Shown: positions 36,442 through 49,391, counted from the stretch's first letter. The stretch is DNA of 64,000 nt from Gyromitra esculenta (GCA_038503075.1 JBCAML010000013.1:868001-932000), one strand, 5' to 3'. Made by a program: numbers and translations. The notes: generated by a model from the letters alone, not told the origin.

Positions 36442-39351
36442 ATGGAATTATCACGCTCAGAGTACCCGAGCATTGTGGTTTGTCTTCCTCGGTGGTCCAC
36501 TGCTACGAGTCGGAAATGTGCACGATGCGTCTAGCCTGCGATTGCCGCTAGTATTATTTAATTAGTTTTTTTTGGGTGTATGTTGACACCCCCTTGGTGC
36601 AGAACTCCGTCCACCCAACTCCTGCAGTGAAGATACTCCGAGATCGGCTGCAGCGAGTTCAGACCCTTAACCATGAAATCGCCGATTGGCTTCAGGTACT
36701 CAGCTCCCCTCCTCCCCCACGGTATTCTTACTCCCGACTGAACTGCGAATCGCAAACAGGAACGACGACGAGTCGAAGAAGCATACGCTGCGGGCTTGAG
36801 TAAGTTGGCGAAAAAGACAATCACCGGGGATGGCATAGATCTAGGGTAAGAAATACACCACCAGCGTCAATTGCACCTCAGCTCCTCACTTTTCCTCATT
36901 TTCAGGGTGTTTCAAGGTCCCTGGACTCACATAACAACGTCCACCACTTCGCTCGCAACGTCGCATCAGGAATTCGCACACCGCATCGAAGCCGAGGTTG
37001 AACGACCGTTGCGCGACTTTACGACTCGGAATCCGGAATGGTCGGGCATTAAGAATATGGAGCTGAACCTGGCGGCTGCAGCAAAAGCCGTAGACGTGGC
37101 GGAGGAAAAGGAGCAGAAGGTGAAGCGGCGGGGCGCAAAGGCGAAGCCGCAACAGGTCGCGGAAGCGGCGAGTAGTGTGAGCAATGCTACGGGGGAGTGG
37201 GATAGTCAAGCGCCGTTCGCGTTCGAAAAGTTTCAGGCCGCAGACGAGAGCAGGTGTAATCATCTGAGGGATGTGTTAACGACGTGGCAGACGCTGGAGC
37301 TGGACCAAGCCCAGAGGAATAACCAGGCGGCTGAAGCGACGCTGAACGCGATTTTGGATATTAACACTAATGACGAAATCAAGGGATTCGCGAATAAGGC
37401 TACAGCTGGAAAAGAGAAAATCGAGAGACTACGAAGTCGAACAACTAGTAGTGGTGGACCACCACCACCACCAGGAATACCGTCGACACCGTCAATCGTC
37501 ACCGATGACTCAGTCAGCGTTCAGTCCTCCGGTTCCGGCGGCGCATCAGGAGGTCTGTCACAGCTTCCCCACAACTCGCGCTTCGTATTCCAACGTATTA
37601 ACACATACCCAGGACCTTTAAATCTCAAGCGCCTCGGTACCGTCCTCCGTGGCCGCAACCGGAACAGTTCCATCCCGTACTTCCACCGCTCTGCCTCCCC
37701 CGACAAGCGACCCGACTCCAATGGCAAAGGCGCAGTTGGTCGTGGTCAGCTCTCGCTTATGCCACCGTCTCCATCAATGACTGTAAATAATGGTCTCACT
37801 TCACCCAGGCTCGGAGACCAGACTTTAGTTATCCCTGGCACGGCTACCCCGCCAAGGCCGAGTACCGGAAGGAGTAGCCCGCCAACACCGACACAGAATG
37901 GAGAAAGTCGACCGGAAACAGCCACAACGTTACCGGACACACCGGTGACGCCGGCTACGCCGAGTGTGACAGTTACAGCGTCAGAACCACAGACCGACGC
38001 GGAGGGATATACGATACCACCGCCAGTACATGATATTGGGGGTCAGTTGCAGGAATATTCTGAGTGAGTGATATCGAGTCTAAGTGGGAATGGGTGGAGA
38101 CTAATAGGGCGCTGCAGCGAGCATAGCCAACCGCAATTTAAGGTTGAGATTAAAAATGATGTAATTCATGAAGAGGAGGGCGAAGCGGATGCTGCACTAT
38201 CAAAAGTTACATCCACACTGAGAGCGCAAAATACTGTTTCTCGAAAAACTAGAGGACGACGAGACGCCAGTCAAGTGCGGAATACAATGTTTATTCCCAG
38301 TCCACCAGATCTGGGCGATCATCCTTCCTCCCCGCCTCTTACGCCGATTAAATTCACGCAGAAATCCTCCACCGGCGCCTCAGAGACCGCCTCAGATACC
38401 CAATCGATCCGTTCTTCGCGATCAATAACTTCTCTTACCACTTCACAGATCAAACACCCAGAGCTTCTTGATCCCGGTCTTGCCGCGTCACTTATCGAAT
38501 CAGTCTCTATGTCATTCGACGCTGGCGTACCCACTAAAACTCTCATCACTGGCGAGGTTGCCGTCTCCTTTAACCCTCTCGACTCTCCTCCGAGTCCACA
38601 TCCACTCACCGAACTCCTCCGCCTCGAGAACTTCAATCTCCTCGAAAAGGTCGCCCCCAACCCCGCCTTCATCACTACCATCCCTGACCATGTCGGCGAG
38701 TACTCCCTCAACCTTGCCAACATTCACAAGACCAGTGTAGCATTCAAGTATCAAGTCCATGTCGATGAGACTAACGTCTCCACCTTCTCACCCCTCATCA
38801 TCACTCCAGTCTGGCGCATTGAGCCACACCAGGCTTCCGTTATCATCCATTATAAACCTAACCCTCTATTCCACCGCCTTGGCGGTGCCACAGGCCCCAT
38901 CATCATGCATAACGTTGTCTTTACTACTGGCGTTGAGGGCGCGCTGACGGCTAGCTGTCAGAGCAAACCTGTCGGTGCGTTCTCACGTGAGCGGGGACGA
39001 CTTAACTGGAAATTGGGCGATTTGACGATGAATCCTGAGGACGCTGAAACGGGCGCGAAGAAGCTAGTCGCGAGGTTCGCAACTGACGGAGCGGCACGGA
39101 ATCAGCCTGTTGAAGTGAAGTGGGAGATATCAGGTGAGGATGCGGCAACAGTAGGGAGCGGGATCACGTTAAGTGTGTTTAATAAGAGCGAGGTGGAGAA
39201 GGAGGAAGCGGAAGCAGGGGAGGGGCTGGAAGCTGATCCTTTTGCTGATGAGGTGAAAAGTACGGTATCTGTGGAGGTGCCGGCCGTAGGAGAGTGGAGT
39301 GGGGTAGTGACAGTTAGGAAGGTGATGGGGGGGAAATATGTTGCCGTTTGA
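36442..39351 (+). CDS. syp1: Syp1-like F-BAR and mu-homology-domain endocytic adaptor
   Basis: Exons 36442-36477, 36603-36695, 36760-36845, 36906-38063 and 38118-39351; 868 residues, phases closing. The short first exon (MELSRSEYPSIV) matches the start of fungal Syp1. Exons 2-4 carry the F-BAR helices (DRLQRVQTLNHEIADWLQ; RRRVEEAYAAGLSKLAKK; HRIEAEVERPLRDF), followed by a Ser/Pro-rich linker with basic patches. The last exon holds the mu-homology domain from about residue 577 (LIESVSMSFDAG, ITGEVAVSFNP, TPVWRIEPHQASVIIHYKPN, ending VRKVMGGKYVAV). The Syp1/FCHo family binds curved membrane at early clathrin sites and recruits cargo and Ede1. The ATG choice rests on the conserved start and phase. 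The second exon follows a T-rich 125-bp intron. Confidence 0.92.
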
Positions 39352-40446
39352 GTTTATAGAGGTGATTAGTTAATTGCGTGTTATCTTTTTCTTGTGTGTA
39401 ATTTCCGGTTTGGAAGAAAGAGCATGAAACGGTTTATTGGCTGTGGTTGTGGTTTGAAGTTTTTTGATTTGCATTGCGGATGAAAATAACAAAACAAAAC
39501 AGTGGTTGCATCTGATCTAGTTCTATAATCATTCCTTTATCGCTCTTTACAGCATATTTCCTCCCTCCTATCGAGCGTTATACTGGCCTGGCCAGGCATT
39601 TCCTTATTCTATGTTTACGCGAGCTATACTATCTTTTAGATACTACCTTTTTCTTGGTTTTCTTTCATTTCTTTCTGGTAATTCCGGGGGGGGGGGAAGT
39701 TTCGTAGGCTAGCCATTTTAAATATTACTATAGGCATTGTGACTAGCAGTCGTAGATTACTGTAGTTAGTGGGGTAGGGGTACTCATCGTAAGTGAGATG
39801 TTTTTTTCTTTCCCTGTGGAACGGCGGGAAAGAAAGGGGAAGCCTATGATCTAGCTGGATTACCTTTAATATGTTTTTTCTTTTTTCTTTTTTCTTTTAA
39901 CTGTCATGGTGGAGGTGGAGGAGATTGTACGGAGGTTAATAATATGTTTGAATGGAAAGGCTGTATACGGGTGAGAAAGTGTGAATGGAGAAGGTGAGGA
40001 AAGAGTAGGGGGGGGGGCAGTGTAGGTAGAAACTATTGATGGATGGACTGGACTGGATGGACTGGATTGATTGATTGATTGATTACATAGTCGATTATTT
40101 TCCCTTTGTGTTTTTTCTGTTTTCTGTTTTTCTTTCTTTCTTTCTGGAGTAGTGGTGGGGATGGTGGGGTTATGTGGGTGGGGGTGTGGGCGGAATGGCT
40201 GTGGAGATGGGAGTGAGTGTATATTATTTGAGAATTAATTGGTTTTGGTTATCCAGTAGCCCGTGTTCTTTTATTTTGTGGAGGAAAGGGGAGTAGGTGT
40301 GAATCACCGTGTATCACTCGCAAAAATTTGTTTCACGCGGTGTTGTAACACTGGGGACAAACGGGATCGATTGCTTACTTCTCTCTACTCTAGGCTGGCA
40401 GCGCGTCCCCGTCTATATGCTAGTATAATAGGTCTCTAGAGAACCT

Positions 40447-40541
40447 CCCGAGTGCCCGTGGACTCGGGCCTATGTCTCTCACTAATTTCCGTCTCCGAGC
40501 CTTCCCCGAGGGCTCACCCGGAGAGCCCCCATATTAGGAAG
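40447..40541. other. Cluster of short GC-rich inverted repeats
   Basis: Within about 95 bp three hairpins can be drawn: CCCGAGT/ACTCGGG with an 8-base loop, GAGCC/GGCTC with a C-rich loop, and GGGCTC/GAGCCC with a 7-base loop. They stand out in an AT-rich spacer. This may be a structured RNA, an overlapping 3' UTR structure, or a transposon end. There is no known family match I can name. Confidence 0.35.
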
Positions 40542-42069
40542 CTTTTCTAACACACGGCATTCATCCACAACTGCAGACGCTAGATGCCCCCCCACCTGTG
40601 TTGTCACTTAGGTCTCTATGCTCCGATTGTAAGTGTATAGCGCGCAACTGGAACACTGGATGGGCTGCCAAACACTACTAAAACTTGGGGGAGATGATGT
40701 TTGATATCGTCTGCAAACCTAAACTTTTATCCCCTTGAATACACAATTACGTTGCGCGTTATATATGGAGAGTTATGGTATAGGAATTATGTTACACAGG
40801 GCTTAAAGGCGAGGTTTTTGTAGTTGTGATTTGTGTGCCAATAGAGTTTTAGAAAATAGGAGAAGACTATTTCAAAATCATAAGATATCACTTACCACCT
40901 AACACTAACACTATATTGGAAATATTGGAGGTGGGAAGTGGAGAATCTCTTGACTTGATTTCGGCATAGGCCTACAACTTGATGATTTCTCCCTCGTCTC
41001 TTCGCTACAGAAAGAATACTGTCACATTTTCGACTTCATATGAAAGATTAATTACAATTTATAGTGCAAATTTGGGTGATAAGCCGTTTTCCCATTATGC
41101 CACTACTTATATCTTGCTGAATCTAATAACCGCTGGAGCACAATCGCCGCTACTTACCTTCCCCTACAACCTCCACTTCCCACCGCCTCTAGAGCGTCGA
41201 TACTTCGCAGTCTGTTGGCGTTGAGTTTTCGTAGGTTTCAGATTCTCAGCCACTATTTTAGCTTACCTTTCCACCGCGGGCTCTGGTATTAATTCAGCAC
41301 ATGGACATCTTAGGCTGTAAGCCAGGGCCCGAGCAGCAGCTTCCTCGTATTGCACCAAGTTGTATTGCAGAAGACGATACCCAGCCACTAAAATCTTCGC
41401 CGCCTTCTCTGGCGAGATTTCTGATAATCTTTGTAGTCTGCGTGCTGCAACTCTGCCTGTTCGTTTCGCCAGCTTGCCTTGAGGTACTACATTAACGCGA
41501 TTTTAGATCAAGCTGCGTGTGAGGCAATAAAGATAGTGTGGAGTAAGCGCCTGCTGGTTACATTCCTCGGGGGTAGTGCGAGTGCATTCGTCTGCTTCAT
41601 CTTCGAGTGGCTGTGTCATTGTGTCTAGTGATGACGAGTGTAGTTACGAGTTTTGTGGTATCAGTTTGTTCGCGGGGGGTGGGCGGAAAACGCGAAGGTG
41701 GGAGAAGGCTGGTTTTATAGTGTTGGAAGCTGTATGGAGATCTTTAAATTGAATGCGACATTGTGCTTTGAACAATAATTTATTGGTTTCAGCTCACTCA
41801 ATACTGGGTTCCAAGGTTTGTCTCTAGTTTATTGGCAAAAAAATTCGATGGAGAATTAGAGTGGGGTTACGGTGATTTAGAGAGATAAATTGATAAATGA
41901 GAGGAGATGGAGTACTGAGAAAGTTTGACACGCTTAGTTTCGTTTCTGGCTGAGGATAGAGTGTTTAGGGAGTGTGTTTGATTTAGTTGTTTATTGTTGT
42001 CTAGTTTTAGTTTTGTTTTGTTATTTTTAGCTGGCCGCCATAATCTAAGGGTTGGATACGTGTATGAAG

Positions 42070-42093
42070 TACATCTATCTATCTATCTATCTA
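42070..42093 (+). repeat. ATCT tetranucleotide microsatellite
   Basis: Five to six tandem ATCT units in the spacer between syp1 and rat1, with no gene in frame. Confidence 0.8.
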
Positions 42094-42513
42094 TTGACAA
42101 CAAGTTTTCATATTCTGTAAAGAGAATTTCAGTGTCTTGAAATAACCAGGGGAACCGGAAGAATAGAAAGAGATTTTAAGGGAATATTAGGAGAACAAAT
42201 CGCACCAAGGTCATTGGTGGTAATTTACAGTTTTTCTATAACCCTACTCGTAGTTTGAACACCCTTCTTAGATTAATAGGTCACTGACCCTTCAATCTTT
42301 AAGTCGTAAGGATATCCCCCAAAATTACCATCCTCAAACCGACAAAATCAATCATGGAGTAGAGTGAAGATACAGCAAGAAAAAAAAGATAGTAAGAAAA
42401 ACAAATCTAAAACCGGAAACTGCCTCCATCCATTCACCGCCTGTAAGTGAAGTGCCATTAGATAAGAAAATACCCTTCCATCCATTCACCCGTACCATTT
42501 TACAAATTCATCA

Positions 42514-45500
42514 CTACCTCTGGTACCCCTGTCCTTGGTACCCGCCACCTTGATACCCACCACCTTGGTACCCGCCTCTGTTTCCTCTGCCTCTGCCTCT
42601 CCCGCCTCCATCTCTATCCCTCCCACCGTCTCTATCCCTCCCACCATCCCTATCGTTGTGCCCACCTCCGCCCCTCCTATCACCTCTTCCACCGCCATAA
42701 CTACCACCAGGCCTATAATTATCATCTTGTCTCTGCCCGCCAAACCCACCTCCTCCTCTTTGCGCTGGGAGCCCTTGTTGATACCCTCTTGCACCATAAC
42801 TAAACCCACTGCCCTGCGCGCCTGGTGGAGGCGGCGGGGGTGGGGCATGGTATCCACCTCCACCAGCTTGTAGTGGATTATTTGCCCAACTCATCGGCGG
42901 TGGACCCGGTGGGAATCCTGGGGGCGCATAGCCACCGCCCCACGCGCCCGGCGGAGGCGGGGGTGGGGGTGGGGTCCACGTTCCTGCGCCATATGACGGC
43001 GCAAAATTCCCTCCTTGATGCCCACCGCGCTGACCTCCATACTGCCCTCCATGTTGAGGAGGACCGCGATTACTCTGGAAGTTCCCACCACCGCTGTTAC
43101 CGCGACCGCGGCCGCGACCAAACATAGGGGCACCACCGTAGTTGCGGCCGCTTGAGGTGCTGCGGCGCTTAACTTCTTCAATTTCGGAGCGGGAAAGAAC
43201 GGGCTCGTTGAGTTTGACGCCACGGAGTAACATTGACTTGTGAATGTTCTTTGATTTTGGGAATTCGAAGAAGAGACTCATGGAACGGTCATCCTCGAGG
43301 TCGGGCATGTCACCTGCCGCAAGCGGGTAGTGATGTGTGCTGCGGGGAATGTAGGAAGGATCTTTTTCGACAGTACCGGAGAGGCCTTGGCTCTTGCTGG
43401 GGTCAAGTTTGTATTCCTAACGAGAGGTCAGCACATAACTATTAAAAGGGGGGAAGTGAGAAACATACGGATACATCTTGCCTCTTGCTATAAAACTGCC
43501 CGGCGACATCATCATACAGCTCGTTGCTATCGCAAACAAACAGCACATCGTGCCCCAATGCATTCCTCGCACTATCTTCCTTACTCAACAACGGGTAGAT
43601 CTTCTGCGCAGCCTCCAGTAATCTCTTCTCATCGATAAACGGCAGCAGCACAACTCCCTGCCACGCAAACTTCTTGCCATTCAGATCGATCGGGAAGTTC
43701 TCCGGATAAAAGTCGATAATTTCGGATTCAGGTTCTGTCATGAGCTTTTGAAACGGCTCGGGAAGATTCACCTTCGATGCCGCAGGCAACACCCCCATGA
43801 GCTGTTCAAAGGGCTTAAACGGCGTGCCACGCTCGAATTTAATATCCAGCTTACCAACATCCTTGAAGTCCTGCGCGAACGGCGCGTAGTGGTAAGGGTA
43901 GTACCACGTCCAGGAGGCACAGCCTTGAAAGTAGTAGCGCAGAACCCAGCAGAGACCCTCTACATAAGCCGCTGCGACTTTCCTGCGGAACTCCTTGTCG
44001 TCGGGACCAACTTCGAACTTTTGTTCGTAGTATCTATCCTGATATCCGCTCTCCCACAAACGGACTGTGTCTGGAGGCATCTCACCCTCCGCAGGAGTTG
44101 GGGTTCTTGACCCGACATCACTTTCTAATATGTCTGCTTTTCGTTTATGAGAAATAGCAGCGGCAGGTGCGGCGGGTTCAGTATCTGCTTCCGCATCATT
44201 GATAGGATAATCCTCAGAAACGGATACAGCAGTCTCTCCAGTCAGGAGCTGTGCCTTGAGTGCCGCAGCCGCACTCTTATTCTCCAGATTCGCCTTCCTG
44301 ATATTCTCCCTATTCTTGACCATATCATAATTCATCTTCTTTGTGTCTTTTGTGACATCTCCAGGTTTAAACAACGGGATCATTGGCGGTGGTGCGGAAT
44401 CTGGCTGCCCTCTGCCTCTGCCTCTGCCTCTCCCACCTACAAGTGGTGAATCTACTAGCGAGTCGCCGATTGCCCCCCCGCCAACTCCTCCACCCGCTCC
44501 ACGGCCGCGACCATTACCACGGGCGTCTTGAATTTTTCGGCGCTTTGCACCTTCTTCGCGCCTTTCATCAACCTTTCTCCTGTTCTTGAAGATAGCATCT
44601 TCTTGCTTCGCCAGCCCGTCGAGGATATATTGGACCTTCTCAAGCTCGACACTCCCGTCCTTCGTAACATAGCCACCCATAACCGGCAAGTTCTCACGCC
44701 ACACCGCCATCAGTGTATCAATTCCATTCTCTCTAATCTCCAAACTCGGTAAGTGTGGCAAAAAGTCATTTCCAACAAAAAAGCACATAAAAACCCAATC
44801 ATCAAGGGCCCTCTCGAGATCAAATTTGAAACCTTGACTAGGTACTTGTAGTTCTGCCTCAAGATACTCCCTTAGAATACCCACGTGCAGCCACACGAAT
44901 GGTTTCGGCGTAGCATTCTCTTTCTCGTCGAAATCGCCGGTTTTCTCTTTGGCCTTGCCCGTGCATTCTTCTGCGCGGTGACCTTTCTGGCCACAGATCT
45001 TACAGGATTTAGACCGTGCCTCAGCTGCAAACACATCTTCGCGGAGAACGCGGAAGTGCGGTTCGTGAGTACCAAGACCCAACATGATGAGATCGGCATC
45101 CAGGCCGTAGATCACGTGTCGTGTGTTAGGGTCATGGTCAGGGGAGGAGCGCTGTGAACGGACGAATTCCATAATTTTATGTTCGCCTTCACCGGGCACG
45201 GTGGCGTCAGAGATGATTACTTTTATCTTTTTGTACATTATGTCAGTTAGCTTTCAGAGGAAGTTGTAGGTAAGGGGATTCCGCTTACCTTAGCCCATGC
45301 TGGGTCGGTATTGAATTTATATGCAATCCAGTACTTGATAGATGCAGAAAGAATGTCCATAAACGGCGTTCCAGGGGTAATTGCGTTACTATCCCAGACT
45401 TTTTTGTTCTTGAGACTGTCGTCAACGACTTTCCCGTTTTGCCTCTCGAGCAGCTTGATAAACTCGGCAGTGTCATCCTCCTTCTCCTTTGCTTCCTGGG

Positions 45501-46081
45501 CAGATCTAAAACGACGCGAACGCTGCTGATTCATTTTGGCACGGGGAGCGACACCATCTAATTAAGTAGTGTTAGCAAAAATCTGTATTATCCGAAAAGA
45601 CGGAAAATATCGAGATGAAAATATCGAAATTTGTCTCGACCCCCCCATTATCAACTTCAATTGCGGATGATGCCCTGCTGGCGCGCGCGAATGTTAAACA
45701 TACCAACGGCGATCATGAGAAGCTTGCGAGGCCTCACCATGTTTACGACTCGCTCAGTGTACTTGAATATCTCAAGCATCATCTCCTCCTCGGTCTCTGG
45801 AGGCGCCTTGTCCTCGGGATGGGAACATGGATGCACGATCCCGTTCATATCAAGATAAAGATTATCAAACTCCTGTTATTATAGGATAAAAATCGTTAGA
45901 AAAACGTATATTTTATAAAGGAATTGTTAGGCTCCAAGCTCACCTCGCCATTCGGATTCGGCCTGGTGGTGTCGACTGGTATCAGTTGCCCGCCCACTTC
46001 CTGCGGCTGCTCCTCGATTACTGAGGACACGATTTTCGGGTACTTATTTGTGAGCCATCTGAAAAGAGCTGGAACTCCCAT
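42514..46081 (-). CDS. rat1: 5'-3' exoribonuclease Rat1 (Xrn2 family)
   Basis: Exons 46081-45944, 45872-45704, 45557-45289, 45226-43469 and 43416-42514; 1,078 residues. The start [10 protein letters not shown] and the segments [48 protein letters not shown] and [10 protein letters not shown] are the catalytic signature of XRN nucleases, with the acidic metal-binding residues in place. A CCHC zinc knuckle ([14 protein letters not shown], about residues 267-280) marks the Rat1/Xrn2 branch over cytosolic Xrn1. The C terminus is very rich in Gly, Arg and Pro with QGGGYQ repeats. Rat1 degrades uncapped nuclear RNA, acts in rRNA processing and terminates RNA polymerase II. The acceptor of exon 4 (AAAAAG) is weak but the only one that keeps the conserved frame. 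Confidence 0.94.
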
Positions 46082-46909
46082 GATCGCGGATGATTGTAAA
46101 GGCCAACGCGGAGGGTACAAGTACAAGGGATACAAAGTCCCTTGGGCTGTGAAGGATTAAGTCGCGAACCGTTGGAGGGATTTAGCGAATGAACAAAAGA
46201 ACAGCGACAGCTGAGCTCCGAGCAGCAAAGAAAGAAGGGTGCTACAGAATTTAACACGGGGGTGATAAGTCCGCAGAGGGTGTTGTTGTCTTTAAGACGA
46301 TGATGTTGCTGGAGGTGGCGACTGGTAAGGAAATCCGAAAACTGTGTGGGTACTAGCGTGCTGAAGCATGCGCCATTAGCGTGGCTTCGTGAAACCTCTT
46401 GGCAGCCCCGTGCATCAGTTCGGTGGGTATTTTATTTACTCAGTGGTCTTGTTTGGTTATCACCAATTATCACCGAAGTGTCAACGTCGCACCAAGCGAC
46501 CGGCACCACGTGGTCTTATTTGGGTGTAGACAGTGTAATATCTTGGCCAGTTAATTCAACACACTCCTGGGTGTAAAATTCTACTCTTACATACAGGCGA
46601 AACCTTACTATACAAATTCACAACCTTTCAACTAATAGAAATCTCTAAAATCACAAACCCCTACAATCTCGAAGGCTACCAATCCTTTTCTCGGTCGAAT
46701 ACTAGCCAGCTAGAGTGTGCCAGCTGTATACAGGGAGTCTAGTGGATTGAAATGAACCAAGGAAAGATGAGGGCGGATGGTTGGCACAGGCACGTATTAA
46801 AAGTAGATATAATTTTCACAGCTACAGTCGTGAGCCATATCCCATCAAAGAAAGCCCTCCAGGACTCTGGAAGTACACACCTCTACAGTTGTCTGGTAAT
46901 AGCTCAGGC
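46082..46909. other. Spacer between rat1 and the NLR/kinase pseudogene
   Basis: Should hold the rat1 promoter. Frames at 46346-46576 and 46752-46985 lack domains; the second overlaps the end of the pseudogene in antisense. Confidence 0.45.
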
Positions 46910-49030
46910 TCACTCTGATATTCGCTTTCTGGAATCATCCAACAACCATGGATGCTCTAGGGCATCGGTTGCACACATTCGGTGACTAGGGTCGACAGCT
47001 GACAAACTCTTCACAAAATCGATTCCTTCTTGGCTCACTTGAGATAACTCTAAACGTTCAGTTAGAAACTCTACCGTATCGTAAAAATATTCGTAAAGAT
47101 GCCCAATGTCTATTTCAGGCCGGAACTCGGTAAGTGAGGATTCAAAGGTTAATTGATTAGTATTTTCAGCTTCGAGGAATGGTGTCACTGAGGTTAGTAT
47201 CTCGTGGATCAAACAACCCAAGGACCATATATCCATTGCACTGGTATAGGTGTTCTGTTTGAACTTTCGGAGTAGCAATCCCACCATTTCAGGAGCCAGA
47301 TAACCCTCCGTTCCTGTACGAGTTCGTAGTTGAGTGTTTCTCTGGTTCTTTGATGATCCAAAATCAACAATCTTGACCCATACAGGTTCTAGGCAGGCAA
47401 TCAGGATATTCTGCAGCACTAATCAGCAAATTTTCCTAGGAGACAGGGTTAGAAAATCTAGGGGGGCCTAAACCTGTGGCTTTATATCGCGGTGGATGAT
47501 TTTTCTCTCGTGTGGGACAACAAATCCTTCTAGGATTTGTCTAGTTATCTCTCTTGCGTTCGATTTTGCATTTGGATAATTGGTGATATAGTCACCCAAA
47601 TTTCCGTGCTAAAGGTACTCCATTGCGATGTAGAAATAACACTCGTCCTCGTACCAACCGTGAAAATTTACGAATAGATGCTCATTCTAAAGACCTCTGC
47701 CAGCCACGTATATGCATTTGAGATACGTATATTTGGGGACATCAACGCCTGTCAATTCTGTCAATATCTTCAACTCCTTGTGGGATTCCCAGTGTTTCAT
47801 CACCCGTTTGACTGCTCTCAGTTCTCCTCTTTCTACATCTTCTTGAAGAAATACTTGTCCAAACGCTCCATAACCGATCATTTTTTTGGTCGTCCAGGTA
47901 GTTTTGACAGCAATCTTCCTCTGCCTTGCTGTAAAATCTGGTGCGAACCTTTGGATAACCTTGTCCTCGCAAAACACCACTTCCAATTTGTATAGATCAA
48001 GTTTCGAGATATCTGGCTCAGCCTGCCCACCTGCCCATGCATAAGCGACTTCAATAAACGGATAACTGACATATGCGTTGCTACCCACTCTCTTGGTTGC
48101 TTCGCATAGGCGCTCACTCCTTTCTCGATCAGGAGTTGAATCACTGCATTTTGCCCCCAAAATGTCGCCAGGCACATCAATGTCGATCCTCTGTTCAGGA
48201 CCATGACCGGGGTATCTTTCAAAAATAGCTAGACCACGGAACAGTGACCTAGGGTTGCTACTGCGTGCAGGATAATTTCCGCTTCAGAGTATATACGATG
48301 GTAGTTGTGCCAATGCTTCTGAGAGTAGTAATCGTGATCACGGTCATATTCGCACCCCTTCGGAGAATAAAGAGCTTGCATGTAGGAAAAGACGCTCCCC
48401 GGTTTTTTGAGAAATTCGAGAGCTGGTTCTATCGTTACACCCTCTTCACAAGCCTTCAGGTGATACGAGAAATTTTGAGCTGCATAGTCTAGGAACGGAT
48501 ACCGGTTGTATCGAGTAATTACAAGAGAGCTGTTGGAGGTATGATCGCCCTGGGCAAATATATCAAATGGAAGAGAGGTTATGCAAGCTATGGTAAGCTT
48601 TAGATCAGCGTCTTCGGGGATAATGGATTTCTTGAGAAGATACTCTTAGACCGTGTAGTGAGCAAGTCGAATAATATCTGTGTTTGCGTCAATCGTCACC
48701 AAACTAGCACACACATCAAGTAATGTATTTTCATCAGGCAAGTCTTGCTCATCAAATGTGGTACGATCTTTCTCAACAGAAACAGCCAGTTGAAGCTCTT
48801 GAACTGTGAGCGCCCGTCGAGCCTTCACGAGGCACGTGAGTATCTTCAACGCTAGCTCTACACAGCTCTGAGACCCTGTTCGAAGGATCTCCATGGCTCT
48901 GTCATAGGTAGGATCTAAAGCGTTCTCTTCGTTAGAGGAGCTTTTAAGCCTCTCAAGTTCTGCCAGAATCTGCCTTATCGTTGTCTGCTGACACAGATAC
49001 TCAGTATGAAAGTGAACAAGCAAGAACCTA
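46910..49030 (-). pseudogene. Degraded NLR-type (NACHT winged-helix), ankyrin and protein-kinase gene
   Basis: Read on the minus strand. Near 49023-48650 is the region downstream of a NACHT ATPase in fungal STAND proteins (TYDRAMEIL, ALKILTCLVKARRALTVQELQLAV, DVCASLVTID, IIRLAHYTV), then a stop, then YPFLDYAAQNFSYH. Near 48210-48110 is an ankyrin-type repeat (ATFWGQNAVIQLLIEKG). From about 47900 a protein kinase begins: GYGAFGQVF, ELRAVKRV, FYIAMEYL, a stop, HRDIKPQ, NILI, VDFGSSK, GTEGYLAPEM, DIWSLGCLIHEILT and a terminal EHPWLL. At least three in-frame stops or breaks interrupt it, at about 48652, 48230 and 47612. The NACHT P-loop end is missing. STAND proteins of this kind are implicated in fungal non-self recognition; a kinase output domain in place of a cell-death domain is notable. 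Confidence 0.8.
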
Positions 49031-49148
49031 TAGGCATATTAATATTGCCACGAGGTGTGTCAGAGTCACCATATATGTGTCCACAATACTACTCACATTC
49101 CTTTGGCACATTTTGTCGGTTCGGAAATAATCATGCCTCTAACTTTAC

Positions 49149-49391
49149 TTAAGCGACAACCACCACGTTAGGACGAATTTCTGGAAATAACTCAACAACC
49201 AACAGTCTAAACAACAAACCAGGCATATATTCGAAATCAGCAGACAAATCTCTATCACTATACCCACCTGCGAAAATCCAACTCACCTTTTGCGGTTTTT
49301 TGTGTTCCCACCTCAGTTTTCTGAGTGGCAACCCCACCAAAATTGGCCCATTCTCAACCAATTTTCGGGTTTTTAGCGAGTATCTCCACAA
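49149..49391 (-). CDS. Unrecognised 80-residue ORF between the NLR pseudogene and the LINE
   Basis: The frame starts WRYSLKTRKLVENGPIL, continues through a basic RKLRWEHKKPQK patch and ends FPEIRPNVVVVA. The upstream frame stays open a few codons beyond the first Met (LIWL). I recognise no family. It could be a piece of a repeat or the truncated N-terminal side of the neighbouring pseudogene. No promoter or splicing evidence. Confidence 0.25.
   Translation of the reverse strand: MWRYSLKTRKLVENGPILVGLPLRKLRWEHKKPQKVSWIFAGGYSDRDLSADFEYMPGLLFRLLVVELFPEIRPNVVVVA

Larger units (their letters stand above)
39352..42513. other. 3.2-kb intergenic region between convergent syp1 and rat1
   Basis: Both flanking genes end into this spacer. 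No gene is supported. It contains T/C-rich trailers, a G10 run near 39686, GATT repeats at 40066-40083 (TTGATTGATTGATTG), a TTTCTTTC tract at 40131-40144, a cluster of GC hairpins at 40447-40541 (separate entry), and an ATCT tetranucleotide repeat at 42070-42093. Frames at 40979-41495 lack any domain. Confidence 0.5.

Noticed and set aside
42535..42873. 112-codon plus-strand frame opposite the Rat1 C terminus
   Set aside because: Thr/Ser/Pro repeats are the antisense image of the Gly/Arg-rich RAT1 tail.
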